From assembly GCA_000403475.2 (NCBI GenBank), contig KE159795.1, positions 1,919,534 through 1,983,533 of the forward strand: a stretch of DNA of 64,000 nucleotides, written 5' to 3'. Made by a program: the position numbers and the translations under genes. The notes under the pieces were generated by a model that saw nothing but the letters and a program-made list of their open reading frames with translations, was not told the origin of the DNA and did not search any database. Shown in pieces: positions 15,886-25,838 of the stretch. The DNA comes from Lachnospiraceae bacterium MD308. Its GTDB lineage: Bacteria; Bacillota; Clostridia; Lachnospirales; Lachnospiraceae. Every line of letters begins with the position of its first letter. Within the stretch, counting starts at the first letter, position 1.

Positions 15886-17436
15886 TCATATTTTAACTTT
15901 TCGATATGTGATTCCCAGCTCCCTCAACGTCTCCTCTTCCCTGTTTTGACAAGTAAACAAAATCACCTGTTCTCTGTTTTTCTCTAACCACTGAAGCGTA
16001 TTTTTAAGCCGGATATCATCATAATATGCAAAAGTATCGTCTAATAAAACCGGCATCTCCTCTTCCTGAAAAACCTTTGCAGATACCATGCGGAGCGCCA
16101 GATATACCTGCTCTGCGGTTCCCCTGCTCACTCGTTCTACGGGAATCCTTCTTCCATCCTGCAAAAGACTGAGTTTAAGTCCTTCCCCAATCACAAGGCG
16201 GCTGTATCTGCCTCCTGTCAGTTCATATATTACCTCCGACAGCTCATCATTCATCTTCTGATCCATATGCTTTTGAAGTTTGACGGATAATTTATTAATT
16301 GTATCTGCCGCAAGCTCTATTGCTTCCCGCTTCTTCTCCTGCTCCCAGAACTCCTCTCCCATCTCATCCATCTCTTCCAACTGTTCCCGGAGATTGTTGT
16401 ATTGCACTTGTTTCTCCCCCAGCTCTTCCTTGTTACGTTCCAGCTCCCAGCAAAGCCGTTCCAGCGGAATCTTCTCCTCCTCCGGCATAATCTCTTCCAG
16501 AATCTTTTCCGGCTCGGTCTTTTCCTGCTTCTTGCTGACCTTAAGGCGGTTCCATGTATAGATTAAGCACAATAAAGCCAATACAATCGCCACAAGATAA
16601 TTCCACGGTCTATGGATAAGCATGAATACCAGCACCACCGCTATGACAAATACAAAAATCTCCAGCGGGTGAATCCTCCATTTCCCAGGGCGAAGCTCAT
16701 CAATCACGCGGTTATTCTCCGGCTCTTCACGCGATGGTTTGTGTTCTCTGCGGTAAGCAATCTTTTCTTTCAGGTTCTCGCTGTCCATCTGAAGCCTGTG
16801 AATTTCCCGCCAGATATAAGACGCCTCTTGCTCTACTTGCTCCCGCTTTATCTGCTTTTTACGAAAGTCCTCCTTTATCTGCCGGTCAATCTCCTTCCCG
16901 CGCTCCTTAAGCCTCCCAAGCGCCGCCTCAAGGTTCAAATCTCCTCCGCCCGACGCATAATAATTGGTAGCATAGTCCCGAAGTGCTGATGAAAGCTCCT
17001 GTCTGGGCTGTGCATGGAGCTGTCCGACAGATACAGTATTACTATAGACTGCCTCGGAAAATTCTCCAAGCAGCATCTTAAGATCGCCGTTCTCTACAGA
17101 CAACTCTTCTCCATCGTCCTCGCAAAATATCTCTGCTTTTTTTGAAAACCTGTCAAAGTTCCTATCTAACAAAAAAAACTTTCCACCGCTTTCAAACTTC
17201 ACTGCGCCGGAATAATAATTCGAATTGTCCCACGGTTCATACAAGCTATAAGTATCATTAGCCGCAGCTCTCCCTCTTGCCCGTTCAAGTCCGAAAAACA
17301 TTGCCCTTATAAATGTATGAATCGTAGATTTTCCCGATTCGTTCTCACCATATATGATATTTATTCCATCAGACAGCTCTATCTTCCGGTTCGATAATTT
17401 ACCGAAATTCCTGATCGTCATCTCTAAAATCTTCAT
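15886..17436 (-). CDS. YhaN-like SMC-type ATPase with membrane hairpin
   Basis: A 516-residue ABC/SMC-family ATPase. Walker A is GENESGKST (about 31-39), the signature is VSRGTAEQVYLALRM (about 435), and Walker B is PVLLDDTFAYYDD (about 462). Between the heads lies a coiled coil broken by two hydrophobic segments (FVFVIAVVLVFMLI and NYLVAIVLALLCLIY, about 255-290), so the coiled-coil tip should sit in the membrane, as in B. subtilis YhaN. It starts four bases after the YhaO-like gene, and the pair resembles SbcC/SbcD in DNA end processing. The actual role in Clostridia is not known. Confidence 0.82.
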   Translation of the reverse strand: MKILEMTIRNFGKLSNRKIELSDGINIIYGENESGKSTIHTFIRAMFFGLERARGRAAANDTYSLYEPWDNSNYYSGAVKFESGGKFFLLDRNFDRFSKKAEIFCEDDGEELSVENGDLKMLLGEFSEAVYSNTVSVGQLHAQPRQELSSALRDYATNYYASGGGDLNLEAALGRLKERGKEIDRQIKEDFRKKQIKREQVEQEASYIWREIHRLQMDSENLKEKIAYRREHKPSREEPENNRVIDELRPGKWRIHPLEIFVFVIAVVLVFMLIHRPWNYLVAIVLALLCLIYTWNRLKVSKKQEKTEPEKILEEIMPEEEKIPLERLCWELERNKEELGEKQVQYNNLREQLEEMDEMGEEFWEQEKKREAIELAADTINKLSVKLQKHMDQKMNDELSEVIYELTGGRYSRLVIGEGLKLSLLQDGRRIPVERVSRGTAEQVYLALRMVSAKVFQEEEMPVLLDDTFAYYDDIRLKNTLQWLEKNREQVILFTCQNREEETLRELGITYRKVKI

Positions 17437-17440
17437 CCGG

Positions 17441-18496
17441 TCAGTCCCTTCTCGTCTCCATCAACGCCTGTACTCCTTCGCACATCGCCCTGTACTGAGG
17501 AGATTCTTCCCCATAGCCTTCTAGTTGTTCAATCAGCTCTCCGAGTATATTTCCTTTATTCTGGATCTTGATCTTTTCAAAATTAAAAGAAGGCTTTGTA
17601 TCATCAAGCAGCTCGACAATATTCCCATACACATCCATTGCCTCCAGATCAAACAGAATATCCGGACTTCGAAAACCTGTTATTAAAATCTTATATATGT
17701 TTTCGATTCCCTTCTCTTCAATCAGCTTTTTTATCTTTTCTTTTAATTCACTGCCGCTCATATTTTCCGCTGCCAAAACTTCTGCATGAATATATTCTCT
17801 TACCGCCGACGGCACAAACTTTATTCTGCACTTTTTATCTTTAATTTCCCCATAGATATATCCATGCTTTCCCATATCGTTTTTGTCTACAGGCTCAAGC
17901 GCACCGCAGTACGCCATCTTTCCCGGAACAATATTTTGCGGTTTATGAATATGACCAAGCGCAACATAATCATACCCCAGTTGCAGGATTTCCTCTTTTT
18001 TCACCGGCACATGCCGCTCATCACCGCCATGTATCATCAGAATCTCTGCCGGCTGCTTCCCCCTTGCTTTTTTTCCCGCATAAGGTCTGTCTTCCCTTTC
18101 TCTCGACTCGTAGCTAAAGCCGTAAACTGCCGCCCCTATCTCCGGCAGTTCAACGGATTCCCAATCATTACTCAATATCATATGTACGTGCTTCGCCCAT
18201 GGAAATGTCCGGTAATAGGAATCTTTTTTCAAATAATCATGATTGCCTGCGCAGAGTACAACCTGGGTTTTCGATAATCTCAAAAACAGGCCGTTCACTT
18301 CTTTTAATTCCCGAAGAAGAGGCTGTCTGTGAAACAAGTCTCCTGCAATTAAAAGAAGTTCTATCTCTTCATCCCTGCATATATCAACAATCCTTTCCAG
18401 GCTCGTCCATATCTCTCCTCCACGCGATGGTCCGTATGCGCTTCCTGCGTCTGGTTTTGCCCCCAAATGCACGTCTGCGATGTGTATGAATCTCAT
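17441..18496 (-). CDS. YhaO/SbcD-like DNA repair metallophosphoesterase
   Basis: A 351-residue calcineurin-like phosphoesterase of the Mre11/SbcD/YhaO group. The metal-binding motifs are all present: FIHIADVHLG, LLIAGDLFH, LCAGNHDY, ILMIHGGDE and VALGHIHKPQ. A C-terminal capping region follows. It should act as a nuclease together with the YhaN-like ATPase encoded next. Its ATG lies 112 bases inside the 3' end of the histidine kinase gene, in a different frame, so its translation is tied to that of the kinase. Confidence 0.88.
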   Translation of the reverse strand: MRFIHIADVHLGAKPDAGSAYGPSRGGEIWTSLERIVDICRDEEIELLLIAGDLFHRQPLLRELKEVNGLFLRLSKTQVVLCAGNHDYLKKDSYYRTFPWAKHVHMILSNDWESVELPEIGAAVYGFSYESREREDRPYAGKKARGKQPAEILMIHGGDERHVPVKKEEILQLGYDYVALGHIHKPQNIVPGKMAYCGALEPVDKNDMGKHGYIYGEIKDKKCRIKFVPSAVREYIHAEVLAAENMSGSELKEKIKKLIEEKGIENIYKILITGFRSPDILFDLEAMDVYGNIVELLDDTKPSFNFEKIKIQNKGNILGELIEQLEGYGEESPQYRAMCEGVQALMETRRD

Positions 18497-19643
18497 CTGT
18501 CTTCCTTTCCGTTTCCTCCTGCACCTTTGACGGAAGTGTTACAATAAACTGTGTTTTCAAATCATCGCTTTTCGCCATAACACGCCCGCCGTGAAGCTCT
18601 ACAATCTCTTTTGCAATCGCCAGCCCAAGTCCTGCGCCTCCTGTGCCGCTGGACCTGGAGCCGTCCACACGATAAAATTTTTCAAAAATAGTCTGCAGCA
18701 TTGCCCCCGGTATCTTGTCACCCTCGTTTGTAAATGTAATCTCAACATCCCGCCCTTTTCTCTTCGCTCCGATAAGTATCTTCGTATTTCCATAGCAATA
18801 GGCGATAGCATTGCGCAAAATATTATCAAAAACACGAGCCAGCTTATCAGGATCACCGTACACTTCCAGGTTTTCCTCTACCTCCACTTCACATGACAAT
18901 TGCCTTTCTAACAGAACGCCGTAAAGCTCATCGGCAAGCTGCTCTAACATAAGCGAAAGGTTAATCTCTACAGGCTCCAGCTCGATATCCTGAAGGTTAT
19001 ACCGTGTAATGTCAAAGAACTCATTAATCAAATCCCCCAGCCTCATAGACTTTTCCAGGGCAATATGAATGTATTTCTCTCGTTCTTCTGCATTCATGTC
19101 CGGATGGCCGTCAAGCATCGTCAGGTATGCAACCACTGATGTCAACGGGGTCTTTAAATCGTGAGCAAGAAAAAGTACCAAATCATTCTTCTTCTTTTCA
19201 CTGGCCACAGACTCCAGCTCCTGGCGGCGAAGCGTCGCCTTTATCTCATTGAGCCGTATCTCTATAGGCTTCAATTCTGTAATAAGATGTACCGGTTCAT
19301 TCGAATCAGATATGATATTCTCGATACCGTCTCCCACCTGATCCAGGTATTTTGTCATCTTCGACAATGCGACATAGAAAAATAATGCGAACAAAAGAAG
19401 AAAACCAACAATCATAAAAAATGTCTTGTTATTTCCAATCAGACTCCAATATAACTTGATCGCAGTTTTCTCTTTTACCCGCATAGACATCAAAGCAGTC
19501 ACAAAAGTTTTTGCAAAGCTGTCATTATAAATCCCATCAACTACATAATCCAACAGAAATCCGCCGACTAAAACTGTAATAGCCGTGACAAGGACAGTCT
19601 GCAAGAGTATACTAAGCTTTAATTTCAGATAATTATTCTTCAA
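18384..19643 (-). CDS. VanS-like sensor histidine kinase
   Basis: A 419-residue membrane kinase. Two membrane segments (about 10-35 and 75-95) enclose a short outside loop. A dimerisation domain has the phospho-acceptor in LFLAHDLKTPLTSVVAYL (His about 162), then the N box DNILRNAIAYC and the G boxes TNEGDKIPG and GTGGAGLGLAIAKEIVELHGG. The pattern is that of VanS of the vancomycin-resistance family, but no van ligase genes are nearby, so the signal is unknown. The kinase fold ends near residue 380; the last 37 codons are Arg-rich and overlap the yhaO-like gene, probably an accidental extension. Confidence 0.87.
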   Translation of the reverse strand: MKNNYLKLKLSILLQTVLVTAITVLVGGFLLDYVVDGIYNDSFAKTFVTALMSMRVKEKTAIKLYWSLIGNNKTFFMIVGFLLLFALFFYVALSKMTKYLDQVGDGIENIISDSNEPVHLITELKPIEIRLNEIKATLRRQELESVASEKKKNDLVLFLAHDLKTPLTSVVAYLTMLDGHPDMNAEEREKYIHIALEKSMRLGDLINEFFDITRYNLQDIELEPVEINLSLMLEQLADELYGVLLERQLSCEVEVEENLEVYGDPDKLARVFDNILRNAIAYCYGNTKILIGAKRKGRDVEITFTNEGDKIPGAMLQTIFEKFYRVDGSRSSGTGGAGLGLAIAKEIVELHGGRVMAKSDDLKTQFIVTLPSKVQEETERKTDEIHTHRRRAFGGKTRRRKRIRTIAWRRDMDEPGKDC

Positions 19644-20322
19644 CCTTGTATCCCACTCCCCAAACCGTCTTGATGAAATCTGATTTTCCCATAGGCCCGC
19701 TCATCTTTTCTCTGAGGTGTCTGATATGTACCATCACTGTATTATTGCTGTTTTTGTAATATTTTTCATGCCATACTTTTTCAAATAACTCCTCAGAGCT
19801 GATAACTTTCCCCCGATTCTCACACAACAGCCAGAGGACGTCGAACTCAATAGGCGTCAAAGTCAGAGGAATCTCATTATAGACACATTCATGGGAGGTC
19901 CTGTTTAAAAACAGTCCTCCAATATCAATAATATCTCCTGTTTCTTTCCCGCCGTCATTATACTGCGTATAGCGCCGAAGCTGCGCCTTTACCCTCGCCA
20001 CCAGTTCCAGCGGGTTAAAGGGCTTTGGCATATAGTCATCAGCCCCTAAGGTAAGGCCTGTAATCTTGTCCATATATTCTGTCTTCGCTGTCAGCATAAT
20101 GACCGGGAATCTGTACTTTTCTCTTATTTGCTTAAGAATCTGAAATCCGTCCATATCCGGCAGCATAATATCAAGAACAGCGAGATCTATCTTCATGCTA
20201 TGAACACATGCAAGTGCATCTTCTCCCGTATAGAATTTATATACGTTATACTGGTCATTCTGAAGATAAAGTTCTATAACATCTGCAATCTCTTTCTCGT
20301 CATCTACTACTAAAATGTTCAT
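19633..20322 (-). CDS. VanR-like OmpR-family response regulator
   Basis: A 229-residue response regulator. The receiver domain has the acidic pair DDE, the phospho-acceptor in LAVLDIMLPDMDG (Asp about 52), the switch Thr in IMLTAKT and the Lys in MPKPFNP. The C-terminal winged-helix DNA-binding domain runs from about 130 (LTPIEFDVLWLLCENRG...NTVMVHIRHLREKM). It overlaps the kinase gene by 11 bases and is its cognate regulator. The yhaO/yhaN-like genes follow and may be in the same transcript. Confidence 0.92.
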   Translation of the reverse strand: MNILVVDDEKEIADVIELYLQNDQYNVYKFYTGEDALACVHSMKIDLAVLDIMLPDMDGFQILKQIREKYRFPVIMLTAKTEYMDKITGLTLGADDYMPKPFNPLELVARVKAQLRRYTQYNDGGKETGDIIDIGGLFLNRTSHECVYNEIPLTLTPIEFDVLWLLCENRGKVISSEELFEKVWHEKYYKNSNNTVMVHIRHLREKMSGPMGKSDFIKTVWGVGYKVEE

Positions 20323-20352
20323 TCAGATTCCTCCTTTTTAAATTAGAGATGC

Positions 20353-21744
20353 TTATAAATCACAATTATTTACAGTCCTTGGGAATGGGATGACGTCACG
20401 GATGTTGCCCATACCGGTCAGATACATAACGCAGCGTTCAAATCCAAGTCCGAAGCCTGAGTGTCTGGTAGAACCGTACTTGCGAAGATCCAAGTAAAAG
20501 CCGTAATCCTCTTCCTTAAGTCCCATCTCTTTCATCCTTGCCAGAAGCTTTCCGTAATCATCCTCTCTCTGGCTGCCGCCGATGATCTCACCGATGCCCG
20601 GCACCAGACAGTCAACGGCTGCTACCGTCTTATCGTCATCATTCATCTTCATATAGAAAGCTTTGATATCCTTCGGATAATCCGTCACAAATACCGGGCG
20701 CTTATATACCTGCTCTGTCAGATATCGCTCATGCTCCGTCTGCAAATCAGCCCCCCAGGACACCTTGTATTCAAAATTATCGTTATTCTTTTCCAGAAGT
20801 TCAACCGCCTCTGTATAAGTCACGCGGGCAAAATCTGAGGATGCCACATTACGGAGCCGCTCAATCAGCCCCTTGTCCACGAAAGAGTTAAAGAAATTCA
20901 TCTCTTCCGGCGCATGCTCCATTACATAATTAATAATATATTTTAACATATCCTCCGCCAGCGCCATATTGTCATCTAAATCCGCAAAGGCCATCTCCGG
21001 CTCAATCATCCAGAACTCCGCCGCGTGTCTTGTCGTGTTAGAATTCTCCGCGCGGAAAGTCGGGCCGAAGGTGTAGATGTTGCGGAACGCCTGGGCGTAA
21101 GATTCCCCGTTAAGCTGTCCGCTCACAGTAAGGTTCGTCTCTTTTCCAAAGAAATCCTGTGAATAGTCAATGCTGCCGTCTTCATTTTTCGGCGGATTCT
21201 CCATATCCAGAGTTGTAACCCTGAACATCTCGCCCGCGCCCTCACAATCGCTTCCGGTAATCAGCGGAGTGTGCACATACACGAAGTCTCTCTCCTGAAA
21301 AAACTTGTGAATCGCATACGCAGTCAGCGAGCGCACACGGAATACAGCCTGAAATGTATTCGTCCTGGGCCTTAAGTGGGAAACTGTCCGCAAATATTCA
21401 AATCCATGCCGCTTCTTTTGCAACGGGTAATCCGGCGCCGACGCCCCCTCTACCACAACGCTGTCCGCCTGAATCTCAAAGGGCTGCTTCGCCTGGGGAG
21501 TCGCAACCAGCGTCCCCGTCACAATAATTGCCGCTCCGACATTCAACTTGGAGACTTCCGCAAAATTATCAAGCTTATCACTATACACTACTTGAAGAGG
21601 ACTAAAAAATGTCCCGTCATTTACCACGATAAAGCCAAAAGTCTTTGAGTCGCGGATGCTCCTGACCCATCCTCCGACAGTCACTTTCTGGTCAATGTAA
21701 TCTTCCTGTTTTTTGTATAATTCCCTGATTGTTACCAAATCCAT
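20353..21744 (-). CDS. asnS: Asparagine--tRNA ligase
   Basis: A 463-residue class IIb synthetase charging tRNA-Asn. The N-terminal OB-fold anticodon domain ([17 protein letters not shown]) is followed by the catalytic domain with motif 2 ([24 protein letters not shown]) and motif 3 ([15 protein letters not shown]). The N of [10 protein letters not shown] and the absence of a GAD insert favour AsnRS over AspRS. There is no T-box ahead of it; only 54 bases separate it from the hydrolase gene. Confidence 0.95.
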   Translation of the reverse strand: MDLVTIRELYKKQEDYIDQKVTVGGWVRSIRDSKTFGFIVVNDGTFFSPLQVVYSDKLDNFAEVSKLNVGAAIIVTGTLVATPQAKQPFEIQADSVVVEGASAPDYPLQKKRHGFEYLRTVSHLRPRTNTFQAVFRVRSLTAYAIHKFFQERDFVYVHTPLITGSDCEGAGEMFRVTTLDMENPPKNEDGSIDYSQDFFGKETNLTVSGQLNGESYAQAFRNIYTFGPTFRAENSNTTRHAAEFWMIEPEMAFADLDDNMALAEDMLKYIINYVMEHAPEEMNFFNSFVDKGLIERLRNVASSDFARVTYTEAVELLEKNNDNFEYKVSWGADLQTEHERYLTEQVYKRPVFVTDYPKDIKAFYMKMNDDDKTVAAVDCLVPGIGEIIGGSQREDDYGKLLARMKEMGLKEEDYGFYLDLRKYGSTRHSGFGLGFERCVMYLTGMGNIRDVIPFPRTVNNCDL

Positions 21745-21798
21745 GTGAAATAACTCCTTTTCTCATTCCTTTTCATATATTAAGAGACAATCCCTCTC

Positions 21799-22728
21799 TT
21801 ATCCTATATATCTCTCCATCCACCGCCAGCAATCTGCGTATACCTGCGAGCGGCCGAGTTCATTAAGAATCTCGTGCCTTTTCCCTTCGTACAAGCGAAG
21901 TTCCGTATCCTCGATCCCGGCTCCTGCATATTTTTTATGAACCTTGCGGACACCTTTGCCAAACGCCCCGACAGGATCATCCTCTCCCGAGACAAAAAGC
22001 AATGGCAGCTCCTTTCGTATCCTATCTATATTCTTGCGCTTTTCCAGATACTTCATACCCTCAAACATATGATAATATCCATTTACTGTAAAGACAAAAC
22101 CGCAATGGGGGTCCTGAATATATTCATCTCGTTTTTCTTTATCCGTTGTCAGCCAGTCCAGCTCCGTCTCACAGGGCGTAAATCTGCGGTTAAAACCGCC
22201 AAATCCTATCGCATTCACTATCTGGCTCCGGTATTTCCATCCTCGGAACGCCGCAATCAATCTGCACAAAGCCTGTCCTGCCATGACCTCCGGTACGCTG
22301 TGGTATCCCGTTCCCATAATAATCGCGCCGGAAAGCCCCTCACTGTAACGAACCAAATACTGGCGCAAAAGGAAGGAACCCATACTGTGACCCAGCATAA
22401 AATACGGACATTGCGGATGATGCTTTTTTATCCAATAGCGAAGCTTGTGGATATCGCTTATAACGCACGCATTGCCCTCCGTCTCATGGAAATATCCATA
22501 ATACTCCTCGCCCTGCACCGACTGTCCATGCCCCAGATGGTCATGCCCTGCAACATAAACGCCTCTTGCAGCCAGATACTTCGCAAAATCATCATACCTG
22601 TCGATATGTTCCGTCATACCATGACAGATCTGCAGCACTGCTCGAATCTCTCCGTCAGGAATCCACTCTACAGCATGAATCTTCGTAGCTCCGTCGCAGG
22701 ATTTGAAGAAAAACTCTCTCTTTTCCAT
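21799..22728 (-). CDS. Alpha/beta hydrolase (lysophospholipase/monoglyceride lipase type)
   Basis: A 309-residue serine hydrolase of the Hydrolase_4 group. The oxyanion region is ICHGMTEHIDRY, the nucleophile motif GHSMGSF (Ser about 117), the acid FVSGEDDPVG and the catalytic His in YEGKRHEIL. GHDHLGHGQS is typical of monoglyceride lipases. There is no signal peptide, so it works in the cytoplasm. The substrate is probably an acyl glycerol or lysophospholipid but cannot be fixed. It lies 20 bases behind the citrate synthase gene. Confidence 0.82.
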   Translation of the reverse strand: MEKREFFFKSCDGATKIHAVEWIPDGEIRAVLQICHGMTEHIDRYDDFAKYLAARGVYVAGHDHLGHGQSVQGEEYYGYFHETEGNACVISDIHKLRYWIKKHHPQCPYFMLGHSMGSFLLRQYLVRYSEGLSGAIIMGTGYHSVPEVMAGQALCRLIAAFRGWKYRSQIVNAIGFGGFNRRFTPCETELDWLTTDKEKRDEYIQDPHCGFVFTVNGYYHMFEGMKYLEKRKNIDRIRKELPLLFVSGEDDPVGAFGKGVRKVHKKYAGAGIEDTELRLYEGKRHEILNELGRSQVYADCWRWMERYIG

Positions 22729-22748
22729 AGTATAACCTCTGCCCCCTC

Positions 22749-24119
22749 TTACCGTTCATGAAGCGGCACATAATCTCTGTAAGGTGCAAGCGGTTTGTAC
22801 GCCGGACGGATAATCTTATCTACATTCTGCAGCTCCTCCAGTCTGTGCGCACTCCAGCCAACTACACGGGCCGCCGCGAAAATCGGCGTGTACAGAGACT
22901 TCGGCAAATTCAGCATACTGTAGACCAGACCACTGTAGAAGTCCACATTCGCATTAACACCTTTGTAAATCTTACGCTTTTCTCCGATAACCTTCGGTGC
23001 AAGCTTCTCTACCGATTCATACAAAGCGTACTCCTCTTCTCTTCCCTTTTCCTTGGCGAGACGCTTCACGAACTTTTTAAAGATATCAGCTCTTGGGTCG
23101 GATATGGAATATACCGCATGGCCCATCCCGTAGATCAGCCCTTTCTGGTCAAATGCTTTCTTTTCTAATAAGTCATAGAGATACCGGCGCACCTCATCCT
23201 CATCCATCCAGTCAGATATCTTCTCTTTCATATCCTCAAACATCTCTGTCACTTTGATATTAGCGCCGCCATGCTTCGGTCCTTTTAAGGAAGCCATCGC
23301 CGCCGCCATAGTTGAATAAGTATCTGTCCCCGAAGATGTGACAACATGTGTCGTAAACGTCGAATTATTACCGCCGCCGTGATCCATGTGAAGAACCAGC
23401 GCCATGTCAAGTATCTTCGCCTCAAGCTTTGTATATTTGCGATCCTCTCTGAGCATCATCAGGATATTTTCCGCCATAGAAAGTTCGGATGACGGCGCAT
23501 AGATAAACAAATCCTCGCCTCTCCGGTAATTATATGCATGGTAACCATACACCATCATCATCGGAAACTGACTGATCAGATTCAAACACTGTCTAAGTAC
23601 ATTCGGTATTGACGTATCATCTGCCTTCATATCATAACTGTAAAGGTTCAGGATTGAACGCGACAGGCTGTTCATCATATCACGGCTGGGTGCCTTCATG
23701 ATTACATCACGCACGAAATTAGGCGGCAATGTCCGTCTCTCGATCAATTCATCCTTGAACTCCTTAAACTCCTTATCCGACGGCAATTCACCGAACAGAA
23801 GCAGATATGCAATCTCCTCAAAACCAAAATGCTTTTCCTTCAAAAAGCCGTTTACAAGATCTTTAATATTATATCCCCGGTAATACAGCTTACCTGCACA
23901 CGGAACTTCTTTTCCGTTCACCATCTTCTTCGCGCATACGTCTGAAACGTTGGTAAGCCCCGCCAGAACGCCTTTACCATTCAGGTCGCGCAGGCCTCTT
24001 TTCACCTCATACTCTGTATACAGTTCCTTGTCGATTGCATTATTCTTTACACACAATTCGGCAAAATGCTCAATCTCCGGTGTGATTTCAAATAACGCCC
24101 TTTCTACGTTGTTTGTCAT
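22749..24119 (-). CDS. Citrate synthase
   Basis: A 456-residue citrate/2-methylcitrate synthase joining acetyl-CoA and oxaloacetate. Catalytic regions are seen as MDHGGGNNSTFTTHVV (His), GMGHAVYSISDPRA (His/Arg) and ANVDFYSGLVY (Asp). The roughly 90-residue N-terminal extension is usual for the Lachnospiraceae form. No aconitase or isocitrate dehydrogenase gene is adjacent, so it probably feeds glutamate synthesis by a partial cycle. It is preceded by rsmA, 33 bases upstream, on the same strand. Confidence 0.92.
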   Translation of the reverse strand: MTNNVERALFEITPEIEHFAELCVKNNAIDKELYTEYEVKRGLRDLNGKGVLAGLTNVSDVCAKKMVNGKEVPCAGKLYYRGYNIKDLVNGFLKEKHFGFEEIAYLLLFGELPSDKEFKEFKDELIERRTLPPNFVRDVIMKAPSRDMMNSLSRSILNLYSYDMKADDTSIPNVLRQCLNLISQFPMMMVYGYHAYNYRRGEDLFIYAPSSELSMAENILMMLREDRKYTKLEAKILDMALVLHMDHGGGNNSTFTTHVVTSSGTDTYSTMAAAMASLKGPKHGGANIKVTEMFEDMKEKISDWMDEDEVRRYLYDLLEKKAFDQKGLIYGMGHAVYSISDPRADIFKKFVKRLAKEKGREEEYALYESVEKLAPKVIGEKRKIYKGVNANVDFYSGLVYSMLNLPKSLYTPIFAAARVVGWSAHRLEELQNVDKIIRPAYKPLAPYRDYVPLHER

Positions 24120-24152
24120 CCTATCATCCTTTCTGTCTGCGTTATAAATAAT

Positions 24153-25043
24153 TTATAAGTTACCAGCCTGAGTCCGGGCCTCTGCAAGATAATTGCTTAA
24201 GTCTGCAAATTCCTTAAGCGTGAGCATCTCCCCACGCACTCCTGCACCCTTTCCCAGACGTTCTATCGTATTTACAATAGTTTCCTTGGGGAAATCAAGC
24301 TTGTCTGAATTATTAAGCCCATTAGCCAACGTCTTTCTCCTCTGATTAAATGCTGCCCGGATAATATCAAACATTAACTTTTCATCCACAGTCTCCACCG
24401 GCGGCCTCTCATGCCGGGTAAGCCGGATAACAGCCGAGCCGACTTTCGGGCGCGGCATAAAGCAGTTCGGAGGCACATTTGCCACAAGATATGTATCGGC
24501 ATAATACTGCACCGCCAGCGATAATGCGCCGTAATCCTTATTTCCCGGGCCGCTCTTCATCCGTTCAGCCACTTCCTTCTGCACCATCACCGTGATGCTG
24601 CTCACCGGAACGCTTCCTTCAAAAAGCCCCATAATAATAGGCGTCGTAATATAATATGGAAGATTCGCCACCACCTTGACAGGCTTCCCTTCATTCTCTT
24701 CCTGCACAAGCTTTCTTAAATCCAGTTTCAGGACGTCTTCATTAATAAGGCGGACATTTTCATACCCGTCCAGAGTATCCTGAAGAATCGGAATCAGGTT
24801 CCTGTCAATCTCAACTGCAATCACCTTCCCCGCCGCCTCCGCAAGATACTGCGTCATCGTGCCAATCCCCGGTCCAATCTCCAGCACCATATCGTCTTTC
24901 CCGATATCTGCCGCCCGGATGATCTTGTCAAGCACATGCGCATCAATGAGGAAATTCTGCCCGAATTTCTTCTGAAAAGAAAACTGATATTTCTGTAATA
25001 TTTCAATTGTATTCTGCGGATTCCCAAGCGTCGGTTTTCCCAT
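24153..25043 (-). CDS. rsmA: 16S rRNA dimethyladenosine methyltransferase
   Basis: A 296-residue RsmA/KsgA that dimethylates A1518 and A1519 of 16S rRNA during small-subunit assembly. The N-terminal FGQNFLIDAHVL segment, the S-adenosylmethionine loop LEIGPGIGTMTQYL, the acidic VEIDRNLI and the catalytic NLPYYITTPI are all present. The C-terminal domain is complete. It is divergent from the DUF4230 gene, sharing a 190-base region. Confidence 0.95.
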   Translation of the reverse strand: MGKPTLGNPQNTIEILQKYQFSFQKKFGQNFLIDAHVLDKIIRAADIGKDDMVLEIGPGIGTMTQYLAEAAGKVIAVEIDRNLIPILQDTLDGYENVRLINEDVLKLDLRKLVQEENEGKPVKVVANLPYYITTPIIMGLFEGSVPVSSITVMVQKEVAERMKSGPGNKDYGALSLAVQYYADTYLVANVPPNCFMPRPKVGSAVIRLTRHERPPVETVDEKLMFDIIRAAFNQRRKTLANGLNNSDKLDFPKETIVNTIERLGKGAGVRGEMLTLKEFADLSNYLAEARTQAGNL

Positions 25044-25162
25044 ATATTCACTCCCAAAAAATAAGTATTATGTTATTATACAATAATTTGGGGATTTATG
25101 ATATACAAAAAAAATTAAATAATCATTAAGATACGGCGGAAGGATTTAATATTTTGAGATAC

Positions 25163-25191
25163 TTGTTCGGGGGAATTTGTCGTGTTATAAT
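25163..25191 (+). promoter_or_regulatory. Sigma-A type promoter of the DUF4230 gene
   Basis: TTGTTC (25163-25168) and TATAAT (25186-25191) are separated by 17 bases. Transcription should start near 25198, about 35 bases before the ATG. Confidence 0.7.
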
Positions 25192-25232
25192 GGGCGAAGC
25201 TACGCAATATGATACATACGGAGGATAATTCT

Positions 25233-25811
25233 ATGAAAAAAATACATATAATAACCGCTGTCATCGCATCCATTGCCCTTATGACGGTAGGCTTCATGGG
25301 TGCGCGGCTTTTAGATAAGAGTAATGAGCCCAAGGTAACTGCTGCCTCTATCGAGGAGCGCTTAAGCAAATGCAGCGACCTCACTACTGCAAGGCTTGAT
25401 TACAGGGGCATCATCAAGTACGAAGAAGGCGACATCCAGTACATCAACAAAAAGAGCTTTTCCATGATCTATGATGCCTACATCAAAGCAGGTATCGACC
25501 TGTCACAGGCAAAAGTATCTGTAAAAGGCAAAAAAATCACCGTATCCATCCCCAAGCCCGAGATCCAGGACATCTCTGTAGATCCGAACTCTCTGGAATT
25601 TTACGATGAAAAGCTTGCCCTTTTCAACTGGACAAAAAAGCAAGACACACAAAAAGCTATGGAAAAAGCGCAGGCAGACGCCACCGAAAAAGCAGACCAG
25701 GCGAACCTTCTAGACCAGGCATCCGACCAGGCCGAGACTGTGATCACTACTCTGCTGGCACCATTTACAGAAAAAGACGATACATACACCATCCAGGTAA
25801 CCACTTTGTAA
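25233..25811 (+). CDS. Membrane-anchored DUF4230 protein
   Basis: A 192-residue protein with an N-terminal membrane segment (IITAVIASIALMTVGFMGARLL) and a DUF4230 domain on the outside (LTTARLDYRGIIKYEEGDI...KKSFSMIYDAYIKAGIDL). The C-terminal 60 residues are Ala/Asp/Gln-rich and probably helical. GGAGG lies eight bases before the ATG at 25233. The family is common in gut Clostridia, but its function is not known. It converges on lrgB with a 27-base gap. Confidence 0.82.
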   Translation: MKKIHIITAVIASIALMTVGFMGARLLDKSNEPKVTAASIEERLSKCSDLTTARLDYRGIIKYEEGDIQYINKKSFSMIYDAYIKAGIDLSQAKVSVKGKKITVSIPKPEIQDISVDPNSLEFYDEKLALFNWTKKQDTQKAMEKAQADATEKADQANLLDQASDQAETVITTLLAPFTEKDDTYTIQVTTL

Positions 25812-25838
25812 AAATCCAGTGCGGGCGGGGCGTTCTGT

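Noticed and set aside
19633-20322. Vancomycin-resistance gene cluster
   Set aside because: Only VanR/VanS-type regulators are present; no ligase, dehydrogenase or D,D-peptidase genes lie nearby.
21874-22761. 295-residue plus-strand frame
   Set aside because: It is antisense to the alpha/beta hydrolase gene, whose catalytic triad is intact.
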